Positions 16,201 to 26,200 of a stretch of DNA of 64,000 nt are shown here, piece after piece. The position numbers and the translations under genes were made by a program. The stretch is taken from assembly GCF_021155765.1 (NCBI RefSeq), contig NC_060107.1:12944501-13008500 (forward strand), given 5' to 3'. Origin of the DNA: Diprion similis (taxonomy: Eukaryota; Arthropoda; Insecta; Hymenoptera; Diprionidae). How positions within the stretch are numbered: position 1 is the stretch's first letter; the number at the start of each line of letters is the position of its first letter. The notes beneath the pieces are model-generated. The model had not been told where the DNA came from. It saw only the letters and a list, made by a program, of their open reading frames with translations, and made no database searches.

Positions 16201-18664
16201 CATAAAACAATATTCAAAAACTTATGATTCGACAGTTAGTGAATAGTGTTAGCGTGCATTTTCAATAAATTGATTCCATAGCAGCAGCTCAGAACCTCAA
16301 GAAGGATAAGGGTTTAAAAATTACGATGATCGTACGATAGTAGGATCATAACATTGAATTTTCAAAAGGCCAGAAATCTAATATATAAAATTTTAGAATG
16401 TAGGCCGAACTGAAATGTAAATAGGTTGAAGTAAACGACGACTCTACACTTTACCTTTCTATAATTTGACTTTTGACATTCTAAAATTCAATGAATTAGA
16501 TCATCGGTTCGTTAAAAATTCAATATTATGATACTTTCTTTGTGTAGTTATTCTATTCTTGGAACCTCACTCCTCAAGATGATTGTTAAGTGGTTCTGAA
16601 ACCATCCACACCTGAGCTCAGTTTTAAACCATTCGAAAGTCTTACCATCTACTTAAGATCAAAGTACTGGATAATAAGATAAAACAGAGTCATCGAATCG
16701 TGTGACTTATGTTCGTAAAATACATATATGTAATTGTGTATGTAAATATTCTACGTAAATTTGATTGATTATAAGTAATCGGGTATTGTTGTATATTTTA
16801 TCAACATACCAAATTTCAACCTTGTGAAAATTAGTGTATCTATCAGTTACAGGAAAGGAAACAGACAAAGATGAACTAAAAACAAAAACAAAGTATGTAT
16901 GCTAGTACCTGAGGTGTGAAGAGATTGATTTGCCTCACCTGGACAATCTTCAAGAGGACGTTTTAACTTTGGTTCCGTATTACTTTGGGAACCGGCAGGA
17001 TTTATTTTAGCTGCAATCTGTAAACAGAAATAATGACACTCTGATTACCAACATTACCATAAAAACTTACATCCTTCAAATTCAGATTTCACCATTGAAC
17101 AGACGTACTCATTCCGATTAAATATCACTCACCTTGAAAGAAGACTTGAGGAGGAAAGTATTTTTCGTCTCACAAGTCTTCTTCGGCGTGATAAAAACAA
17201 AAAAAAAAAAAAAACACTGACAATGGATCGGATGGAAAGATATTTAATTTCAACACATATTCAAACTATTTCAACAAGTATGTGCTACATTGAATCAATA
17301 AGATGCGACTTTTTGTGACGAATGCGAAAAACCAATATTTGCCTTTGCCTTTGAGTGCACGATCACCCTTGAAAATTCGGGAAAACTGGCTCAATAATAT
17401 ATTATTTTACGCCGGCCTATTCGTTGCTAGGTGGGAAAAAAGGCACTTTGTGCCTACTTTGCATGCACAAAAAGGTGTACTTTCGGTGCAGGAGGGACAA
17501 AAATTAATTTTGAGTAGCAAAATCCCGAGTTTGTCCAAAAATGCATTGTTACAATTACATTACCAACTTCAACCTCATAGAAATTGGTAGCCGAAATTGT
17601 AGGAATGTAATGACCATTCCAAGTTTCCAAAACTGACCAGATTACTGTCTTTTGCCAATTGCAACAACGTTTCTATACTGAACTGTTTAATTCAGAATGA
17701 CAAAGACTTCGTTAATGGTGTTTGGGTTTGGGAACGAAGACATCCACAAGGTAGAAGAGACAAACAAATTTATAAATGCAGGATGAATTTTGGCTGTTCA
17801 TCTGAATAACGATATCTAGATTATTAAGGAGTCGAAAGAAATTATGGCTGCTCAAGTAATTGGTACTTTTCGAAATAAACAGCGTGAGTAATAAGAGTGA
17901 AGCTCTATTATTGAGAACACAACATAAGTAGTTCGGATTGTAAGCGTGAGTCTCGAATGAAACTATGGGTAACGAAACGATGGTCAACGGCGTGGGATTC
18001 TGTAGCACCAATTAAAATCAACATTTCACAATATAGTACTATACATACAATATATTAGCTAGTTAATAAACATGAAGTTTACTTTTTTATTCGACATGAT
18101 TATTTCAGCAGACATATCGCAAAATCACATTTATCTGAACATTGATTGGGGAAAAACTGTGAAATGAGCAATTTCGGTAAGAACTCACGATGACGTGTGT
18201 ACAGCTTAATCGGAAATGTTAAAGAATGATATAGCGGAATTACATTGATATCAAATGAGTAATTTTCTGGCAACAACATATGAATTTTAATGCTGAAGCG
18301 TAATTGAAAAGGGTAGCGAGTATATTCGAAGAGAATTAGATGGTTGCTAAAAAAAAAAAAATTGCGTCGAAGTAATGATCTTGCGTTATCTACAGAATAA
18401 ACATGGATTCAGAGGCTCGTAAAATGCGTGTGAAGCATCTGCGAGGGAAAACGTGCGTGTAGTTGCAGTTATCCCAATTCCCAAGCGAGCAATTGCGGGC
18501 GAAGCCGAAATGGAGGTCGGACGCGAGTAAGAACAGTTATCGTGTAAAATGAATACTCGGTATTAATTTGACGTACTTACCTGTTTGGCACGTTGCAGGG
18601 CAGCTGCAAACGCGGAACTTTGACTGAAATTTTGTGGCGGAGCGACCGCTGAATAATCACTCAT
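10223..18664 (-). CDS. Psi: Psi / FUBP-family KH-domain splicing and single-strand nucleic-acid-binding protein
   Basis: Nuclear RNA/ssDNA-binding protein of the FUBP/KSRP family; Drosophila PSI represses P-element intron 3 splicing by recruiting U1 snRNP. Thirteen exons in transcript order: 18664..18581, 17017..16939 (or ..16909), 16173..15958, 15576..15447, 14192..13938, 13752..13569, 13479..13273, 13015..12814, 12725..12568, 12189..12075, 12003..11833, 11750..11554, 10474..10223; 749 aa, all phases agree. Four KH domains with GxxG loops: IIGRGGEQI (about 113-180), IIGKGGETI (208-275), VIGKGGDMI (317-383) and IIGKGGETI (425-495). An RGG/Gly-rich linker precedes KH4. The C-terminus carries two copies of the [12 protein letters not shown] motif, the tandem A/B element that binds U1-70K in PSI, plus a Gln run. 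The start follows a short out-of-frame uORF. Exon 2 has two in-phase donors 30 nt apart. Confidence 0.95.
10642..11532. mobile_element. hAT-like non-autonomous element in the last Psi intron
   Basis: The last Psi intron (10475-11553) is almost filled by a block starting CAGGGTGGCCAYTC and ending with the inverted form GTGGCCACCCTC. Both ends continue into T-rich sequence with a TTTCCCGACTTTT / TTTTCCCGATTTT similarity. There is no transposase ORF inside. The CAGGGTGGCCA end resembles hAT termini. I do not see a clean 8-bp target duplication (TAATTATT versus GATAATTG), so class and ends are inference. Confidence 0.5.
11128..11245 (+). repeat. Dispersed repeat, copy C (inside the Psi-intron element)
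   Basis: Copy of the repeat described at 389-482, with GCTCAGATTAATTTCCGTTAC and CGGCGCAAATAACATT landmarks. It lies inside the 10642-11532 element, suggesting the repeat is part of a larger transposon family. Confidence 0.5.
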
Positions 18665-19029
18665 GATGAACCATGAAGGGGAAGGACGATGAAAGGCTCG
18701 TTATTTCTCCCTGGCCGTGTCTCGCGTAGGCAGAAGAACTTCAGTTACGGTAGTTTTTATTTAGTTGTAGGATGTAAACTCGATACGCGACTGCACGAAA
18801 ACCGACGCTACTTTCGTGCTATTTTATTTCACACAGGAATAGATGGGGCAGCTAATGAAATCCACAATTAACACCACAGCGCGCAAGCGTCAGCAACGGA
18901 TCATGACCCACCATTGATGAGAAACGCTAACAGACTACCCAGCCACCTAAGAAAACCGTACATCCGGTGTGTTTCTCATTCTTGCCGCCTGTGGCGGGAT
19001 CAGCAGGCAATTCATTTCCATCCAGCTTA

Positions 19030-19147
19030 GGGTGCGTTCCGATATTAGCTCTCAGTGTTGTCAAAAATCTTTTATCTTTTTTGCGTTGCCGAGTTTGTGG
19101 GTATGTCTGTCTCTTAGAGCGCTGACAGCTAATTTTGGAACGCACCC
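19030..19147 (-). mobile_element. Harbinger-like MITE, copy 1
   Basis: 118 bp, starting GGGTGCGTTCCGATATTAGC and ending in the inverted form (AGCTAATTTTGGAACGCACCC). The interior is the reverse complement of the copies at 19364 and 42399, so it is inserted in the opposite orientation. The flanks read TTA / TAT. A 3-bp AT-rich target and GGG-starting terminal repeats fit PIF/Harbinger MITEs. Confidence 0.7.
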
Positions 19148-19169
19148 TATACACATGGAGATGACCTGA

Positions 19170-19289
19170 GTTGCGTTCTGAAACTTTACTCGAGTTACTC
19201 AGGTATCATTGTTTCTCTGTTGATCTCATGCATTTGACACAGATACAATGACAACTGAGTCCACTCGAGTAGGATTTCAGAACGCGGCT
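19170..19289. mobile_element. Small palindromic element with about 43-bp terminal inverted repeats
   Basis: The left arm starts TTGCGTTCTGAAACTTTACT and the right arm ends with the inverted form (GGATTTCAGAACGCGGC). Both arms carry the TACTCGAGT and ACTCAG...ATCATTGT blocks. The total is about 120 bp with a short unique centre. The end motif TGCGTTC-GAAA resembles the adjacent Harbinger-like MITE, so it may be a diverged relative. Confidence 0.6.
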
Positions 19290-19363
19290 ATGGAGGTAGC
19301 ATATGAGTAGCATCCCACGACCATTGATTAGAAAGTATATGAGGGGGCTTCCACGCCAACTCA

Positions 19364-19492
19364 GGGTGCGTTCCTAAATTAGCTGGCAGCGCTAAAAACT
19401 CCCTAGGACAGAGGCGAAGCTATTCACGAATTCGGGAGCGCCAGAGATAAAAGATTGTTGACAGCACCGGGGGCTAATATCGGTACGCACCC
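19364..19492 (+). mobile_element. Harbinger-like MITE, copy 2
   Basis: 129 bp between GGGTGCGTTCCTAAATTAGC and its inverted form ending GTACGCACCC, flanked by a perfect 3-bp TCA duplication (19361-19363 and 19493-19495). It is closely similar in the interior to the copy at 42399, including GGCAGCGCTAAAAACTCCCT. Confidence 0.75.
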
Positions 19493-20196
19493 TCAGAAAT
19501 GGTTGAGCGTAACATGTTTTTGTTACATCCAGGATTATTCCTATGTTAGTACAGCCCCTGAATATCTGGTTTCCCGAAAAATTACAACAAATTTTTAAGT
19601 CGTCGTTTACACCCATTAAATTTAAAAACCCATTTCAAAAACAGCCAAATGAATTTTTCTTTAAAACAAGAAACAATACTTTACTTTTCCCAAGTAAAAC
19701 ATTTTTCACACAGGATTCCGAGTGAAAGGACGTTTTTTTCCATTCTTCTTCTAATTGAAACAAGTCCTCAGTGTGTTTTAGGACTAGAGAAAGAATTTAA
19801 AAATTATTAATCAAAGCGGAGATGCGACATACGTCTTGCAGATACTGCTATCGCGCTTATAAAAGATTCAAAATATGCAGGTGAATATGCGATACACGGG
19901 ATGTCGCGGCTTTTGAATTTCACAATGACGACGGTATGTTGCCGCCGTTATGCTCGCGATAGTTGTTGGTTTTTGAAGAAATTCTTTTAACGGCTTGGCC
20001 AATAACTTGGTAGATACATTGTTGATAATACGCGAAACGGGTATTACCCGTTAAAATAAAAAAATAAGGTGTGCCCCTCCGGCGGACACAATTTCGCCCT
20101 GTCCTGTGCCAACCGTATGGAAGCCATCTTGAAAATATACGACGCCTGCGTCATATCTTTGTTTACGTCAAATGCTTGCACAATTAAATTTCAACA

Positions 20197-22089
20197 ATGC
20201 CGAATTGTTGTATTAAAACGTGTAAAAATTGGAGTGGAAATACGAAAAACAAACACATTTCGTTTCATGTATTTCCAAAAAAAAATGAATTACGAAAAAA
20301 GTGGATCGACACCTGTGGGTGCGAGAAGATCAACATTGCAAACGGTAATTGTTGAACAATTATTGCTGTTAACTCTGTGCTACTCAGAATTTCAATATAT
20401 TTCTAATATTGTTTAAATTATATAGCTCGTGTTTGCTCAATTCATTTCGAGGAAAGTTGTTTCGACATAAGGTCGGAATTTTTACACGAAAATTATGCTT
20501 TATCAACTAGAAGGAGGTTACGTGGAGATGCATTCCCTACTAAATTTTTATCGGAATCGACTGAGATCAAGTAAGTTACACTGAATAGAAATCTAGAGTC
20601 ATAAGATAAATGAGATTAATAACATATTCAATGAAACAGAACATATAGTTAACCATACCGTTATTATGTTTCCTTTTTCAACAAACATAGTAAACGTAGA
20701 ACAGCTGATGTGCAGAATGTTTCCAGTGTCTGGAAGGATTCAGCAAAAAAAAGAAGAGTGTCCCTGGAATTTGTCACAATCAACAAAGAGAATTATGCCT
20801 CTACGTCAACATCTCATGCTAGCTCAACTGCCAATAACAACAAAAACAATAATAATAATAACAATAACAAAAATAATAGTACATTGGAAGAAACTTGTTC
20901 ATCTCCAAGCACTTCGACAAGGAGTACAAATTTTTTGGAAAGTGATGAGACCCATGAAATTTCAGCTGAACCTACATATGTAACATCAGAATATGCACAA
21001 CATGCATCACAGAAAGGTATCAGGTATGGAATCTGATAAATTTTCCTAATTTTTCCCAACATTTATATACGTATTCAAATCCAGAGGTTGAGATTATTAG
21101 GATCAGATGAGAAAATGATAAGTCTACAATTGTTTTCGTAAATGTGTAATGTTTTAGTGTTATACAACAAGAATGATACCACTTATTTGGTTTAGTTACT
21201 TTCTTATCTCAAGAAAAGAGTTATTTTACATGTATTTTGCATTGAGGATTTTAATTCCATGGTTGTCTAGAAGCTATGATTTTAAACACGAAGAGAAACG
21301 TGTCGATATTTACAAGCGTGTTTACTGATGGTGTATTAATTAAGACTATTTGCAAAACGCCCCATTTTCAATGTGAAATACCACAAACGCTTTTGTGTTG
21401 CAACATTAGTTTTGAATAATTTACTTCATTTCTTATAATTGAATTTGATATTTACAACTCTAAAAAACTTTAACTACTCTGATTAATATCGACATTATTT
21501 TCTTTATCAAATCTCAATAAAAATTTATCATATACCGGGTAATGAATATCGAAAAATGTAGTTGATATATTCAAATTTCTATTTCTCTAGATCTGTTGGA
21601 GTGCGAACTTCGGGCTGTAAAAACAGTAAATGTAAACATCTGAAAAGGTTAGTATCATATGTTCGTGAAGTGGTTCTTTATAAACCTTCATGATATTCAA
21701 CTTCTTAATTTTACTTTTTTTCCAGCTATCAAAGTTGCATCGAAGAGAATATTAAGCTACAAGAAGAAATAAGAAAATTAAATCGCCAACTCTGTAACCA
21801 GTCAAAAGGTATTGAAGAACAAGTGAGAGAGAAAATTTATCAATTGCTCGATCCAATCTTCACTCCTGGGCAGATCAAAAGACTTTTGCGTCCAAATCAA
21901 ACAAAAGTAATGTGGTCACTTGAAGATATAGCGTCGGCTATCGAATTTCGTTCCGTCAGTTCGAAAGCATACAAGTATTTGCTGAAGAAAAATTTTCCTC
22001 TACCTGGGTTGTCAACATTGAGGAAATGGGCAGCTAAAGGTGATCTGAATGAAGAAGTACTTAACGTTCATGAAGAAATAAGTACATGA
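20197..22089 (+). CDS. THAP-domain protein with P-element-transposase-type HTH, no catalytic domain
   Basis: Probable nuclear sequence-specific DNA-binding protein. Exons 20197..20344, 20426..20570, 20691..21023, 21591..21647 and 21726..22089; 348 aa, phases agree at every junction. Residues 1-90 are a THAP zinc finger: C4/C9 with C53-x2-H56, conserved P27 and W36, and AFPTKF at 85-90 in the AVPTIF position. A linker with an Asn run (about 146-162) follows. A short coiled coil lies at about 230-255. A C-terminal block has SLEDIASAIEFRSVSSKAY and FPLPGLSTLRKW, the HTH signature of P-element/THAP9 transposases. The protein stops there: no GTP-binding or RNase-H-like catalytic region follows in the next 4 kb. 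It therefore resembles P-element repressor-type or domesticated P proteins. It is divergent from Psi. The THAP assignment is firm; the P-element origin is inference from the HTH block. Confidence 0.88.
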
Positions 22090-25000
22090 TCTTTCTAGTC
22101 AAGCAAAACTTTTTTTCACAGTGTTATTGTGTGACGTCTGTAATATAGACAAGTGTATATATGTGTGACAAAAGTGAAGAGCGAAGTATTGTAGAATGAA
22201 CCATACCATCCGTTGATAGAATCAACCATCAGTTGATTCATCCACTCGTTCAGGACACCTGTACATGTACAATTCAGAAAATATATAATTATACCTATAT
22301 CAGAATACCGCATATAATCACCCTGTATTCTTTATACATAATCCATCGCATATCTGTTCTCTAACTAATGTTAAAACATACAGCATATTGAAATAGATGG
22401 GAAGTTTGAAAAGAGCGTCGGTCTGCACAAAATGTAATGATAGATCAGGGAAAAAAGAAAATTTCATACCTACCTTTTCCTATATAAATGTAAAGTATTT
22501 ATTAATCAATATAAATAATTATCTTCATTCTTATTAGCAAACGAGTTGTTTTTCAACGATAGAAATAATAACTATATACGGTTATCCTTCATCCACACAT
22601 ATTATATACTTATAGAAAATATAAAATTTTTTATATTCTTTAAATTTCAATGGATTCAATTCCGTGTTAATATTCTTAGAAATATATTATTAATACATAT
22701 TTTCAATACTTGATGGTTATACTTTGTTGAATATTTTAATAAAAGTACCATGAGTAAACAGGGTGAAAACTATTTGTGAATAATTCGACATTTTAAAAAT
22801 TGCATTAAATCATCAAGAATGCGATTGGTTGAAAATCCAAGATGGCCTTCATACGGTCGGGGCATGCGATTCATTCTTAGAAAGAGGTGCGCAGAGCATA
22901 CCTTATTTTTTATTTTCTTACTATGTATATGGTCTAAACATCATGCTTTCCGTTGTCAGTGCGACCTGTGAGCACTGATCCGCCGCTTGTTTGAAAATTA
23001 TTTATGGCTATAATAACGAACGAAATGCTGTGTTCTGAAATTCTTCAGAAACCACATTCGAAAGAATTTTTTCACAGGACCATGTCTTTAGTTTCCTAGA
23101 TGACCATCAAATTTGAACATTCTTCATCGATTTTGCAAATTTGACTAACAAGGTGACGGCAAGGCTGAGGGGTACTCAAATTGGGATCGAATTTTGTGTG
23201 TAATTAATTCGCTATAGGAGTACCTATTTCTTAAAGCCGCAGAGCGCCGTGCTCCGCCATTGTCGAAAAAAAAATGTCCTCAAATTTAGGTCACTCTTTA
23301 CTATAACTATTATCAATTTTTTTTACTACAATTTCGTAATAATTTATCATCTAATTTTTTACATTCCTAAATTTTTTTTCACTTTTAATCAAAGAAAACG
23401 AATTAGTTTTTACTTTTAAACAATTGAAACTTATTGATATAAATATAAGGTGTGATCTAAACTCGGAAATTTTTTGGAATGCGCGTTACAGTTTTCACAA
23501 ATAAGTATTCCTTTCGAGTACTAATTACACGCAAAACCCTATCCCAATTTAAATACCATACAGTATTGCTGTCTCATTGTAATAAAAAAATGTTTCTCCG
23601 AGGAATTTTAGGGTAGCTAACATAGCATAAAAACATGACCAAACTCAGCAGTCAGGATTATGAATATTGCAGGACGCGTATAAAAAATCTGGGTCTTTAC
23701 TCCCGTCCATTGCGACCTCGTTCTTGCATTATAAGAAGAAACAATTTCGACATTTCATTAGTTTTAGAGCATATCTTCTAGCCTTAGTACTTTAATAGAT
23801 TGTTCTCTATTGGATTAGCTTGTTGTATAAATATTTAGTTTGTGATACGCATTATTTTTAGAGGACTTACCCAGCTAAACTGTAACAAAGTATTATGTTC
23901 CATGAATTTTTATGGCTTCATTTTATCCAAATCCTATTCTCCTTGTCTCCAACGAGATGAACCTGCACATACTAACCCTGATTTTCGGTTTCTACACCTT
24001 TTTTCCATTTCAGTTTAACGTCTTGAGATACAGTGCATATATGTAATGGGCATGTTTTGAATGTGAATCCTGTGGCACTGTAATAATTTCTGATGAAATT
24101 CTCCGGAAATTTTGAGCCTGTATATAAAATTAAAAAATATGTACAGTAAACTTTATTGGGAATAATTTCCGATGTATGATTCCGTAAACACCATTTAACT
24201 ATCCTGGTTTCGAACCAGCTCACTTACAGCTTCCACTTAGACTCTATATGAGTGGCATTCATGCGGGGAGACAGATTAAATTACATAATTAATTGCGTAT
24301 TTTGCTCAACAACACTGTCCTATGTCCTAATTTCTCTACTACGATTTTATCCTATAACTTTTGTTCTAAAGTGTAGTAATTGGCTGGAGTGCCTAATCAA
24401 TGAGATACAAAGGGTTAAAGTTCACGCCAACTAACGGGCTCGCTTCGGTCACTGACATCGTTAGCTTCATTCACGGGGTGTTCCAAGTTCTAATGAAACA
24501 ACATTCCTACCGTCTCAACAGATTCAACTCCAAAAGGCTCGGTAGATGAAAAAAGTGTTCTGCCATATGAATGTGTGAAACAACTTTTTAGGGATCAGTA
24601 AATATATCAGGCAAAGCCTCCTATAGTAAGAGATCTTGGCGAAAGCATTAAATTACCGATACTATGTCCGGAGGTCGTTAACATATGGATTGTAAGTGAG
24701 TTCTTAATCGAATCAATTAGCGGAGGATCAATCGCATGCGTTCGTCAATTAGCTTATTTGCTATACATTGATACAAAGTTTATCATTCTTTACTCCGCGG
24801 CTATATATTATATCTCATAACTTGATGCGTTCCCGGCTTGTATGACGAGATCAAACATTCTAGAGTTTTGTATGAAAATTTATAATTATTTGTACAAGTC
24901 CGGTCAACGTGATAACATACACTCTTCGATTCAATCGATAAATTCATTCATATTTTAGAATAAAATCGCCTTGCTTCACTGGGTATAACTGTCCGAAATG

Positions 25001-26200
25001 GTTGAATCTAAGCGAGAGATTCACAATTGTAGCTTCACAATATGAAGCTACTAAAAGCAATCTAAGTCATAAGTTGATTTATTTTGATAAAGCAGAGTCG
25101 TTGTTCTGTAACAGCTGGAATGGGTTTTCATCAAACAATCAATCTAAATGCGACTATGTGTAATCATTGCGTACCAGATTCAGGCTGCCAATCCTGGCGA
25201 ACAAATTATATCTGACCATAAGAGAAACCATGAGTTCAGTGCGAAATTTTAGTTCCTTTACCAGTAGGACATTCATTTTAAAAAGAGACTAGTAAATTTA
25301 CCAGGATTTGATATAAAATTTTCAAAGGCAACCCGAAACTGGAATGCTACGGGGAGTAAGAACTAATTCCAGGAATGTTGTTTCAACCCTGACCTGAATT
25401 TGAACTACAGTTTATTTCGAAAATCAGAAGGAAGCTTTCACAAATTTAAACTGGGATTAAGAACGAATGGAGTTCATATTACAAAACAGGAAAGATAAAT
25501 GTGGACGATTTCATTAATGTTTGGTGAAAAATCTTGGTTGACATGAAGGTTTAAATATGCAATAGCTTCGCAAAGGAGACCTATGAAAAATAATAATAAA
25601 ATCGTTGCTATTATACGTCCAGGTACGAAAATCTATGAGATGAACGTTTACAAATTCCGCAAAATATGATAAACTGTATGACAAAATATTGTGGCAGTTT
25701 GGTGACCACGAGGCATGGAATTGATCTATCGTTGTCGATAGATTGTATATGTAAGGAATAAAGTAATCTCACCCTATATATGATGAGAAATCCATCTGTT
25801 ATCTGAATCAGTAGCAGTAGATGCGGAATTGTAATTAAAGCCACGTGTGGAATGCGTCTAGAATCACCCAGAATTCATTGCCTAGCCATCGTCACGTTAA
25901 TGGCGAAGACGTCGAGGGTCTCAATATGATGGCGAGTGGGGGAAGACGCCGTCCGAGTAGTCATCGAGCTTTGAACAAAATCTAGGTCCTAGTTTCAGTA
26001 GAGGGTTTGTGACACGGAAATAAGCGTCGCGAACGTGCTCGGATTGCAGATTCGAAGACGGGCCGAATTTAAGTTCGAATCCGAGCGTTTGCAACGTAAC
26101 GCAACGCCAGTTTTTCGCGCCAACCCGACACTCGTCGACGAGGAAGTCCTTTTTGGTGGTGCAGGACAATGATTTCAACATTGGTGAATTAGTTAGGAGC
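22090..26200. other. 4.1 kb intergenic region upstream of the collagen gene
   Basis: AT-rich, with no convincing coding exon on either strand. It holds a degraded inverted-repeat element (about 23151-23590) and, at its right end, the presumptive collagen promoter and 5' UTR (GC-richer, about 25850-26200). An upstream ATG at 26169 is out of frame and reaches a stop before the collagen start. Confidence 0.55.
23151..23590. mobile_element. Degenerate transposon remnant with about 50-bp terminal inverted repeats
   Basis: A left segment (GACGGCAAGG...CTCAAATTGGGATCG...TGTGTGTAATTA) is matched in inverted orientation near 23508-23585 (TAATTACACGCAAAACCC...CCCAATTTAAATACC...TTGCTGTC). The interior is AT-rich and non-coding. 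The two arms have diverged, so this is an old insertion. Confidence 0.45.

Larger units (their letters stand above)
18665..20196. promoter_or_regulatory. Divergent spacer between Psi and the THAP gene
   Basis: About 1.5 kb between two divergent start codons, so it must contain both promoters. It holds three small inverted-repeat elements (19030-19147, 19170-19289, 19364-19492) that take up roughly a quarter of it. No clear TATA box can be assigned. Confidence 0.5.

Noticed and set aside
17303-17590. 95-codon plus-strand ORF in Psi intron 1
   Set aside because: Antisense to Psi, no recognisable motif and no splice support; possibly repeat-derived.
26068-26085. tRNA B-box-like GTTCGAATCC
   Set aside because: No A-box, acceptor stem or cloverleaf can be formed around it; it lies in the presumptive collagen 5' UTR.
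22090-26150. Possible downstream exons encoding a P-element catalytic domain for the THAP gene
   Set aside because: No open segment with transposase-like motifs found on the plus strand; a donor-like GTACAT at the last codons leads nowhere recognisable.
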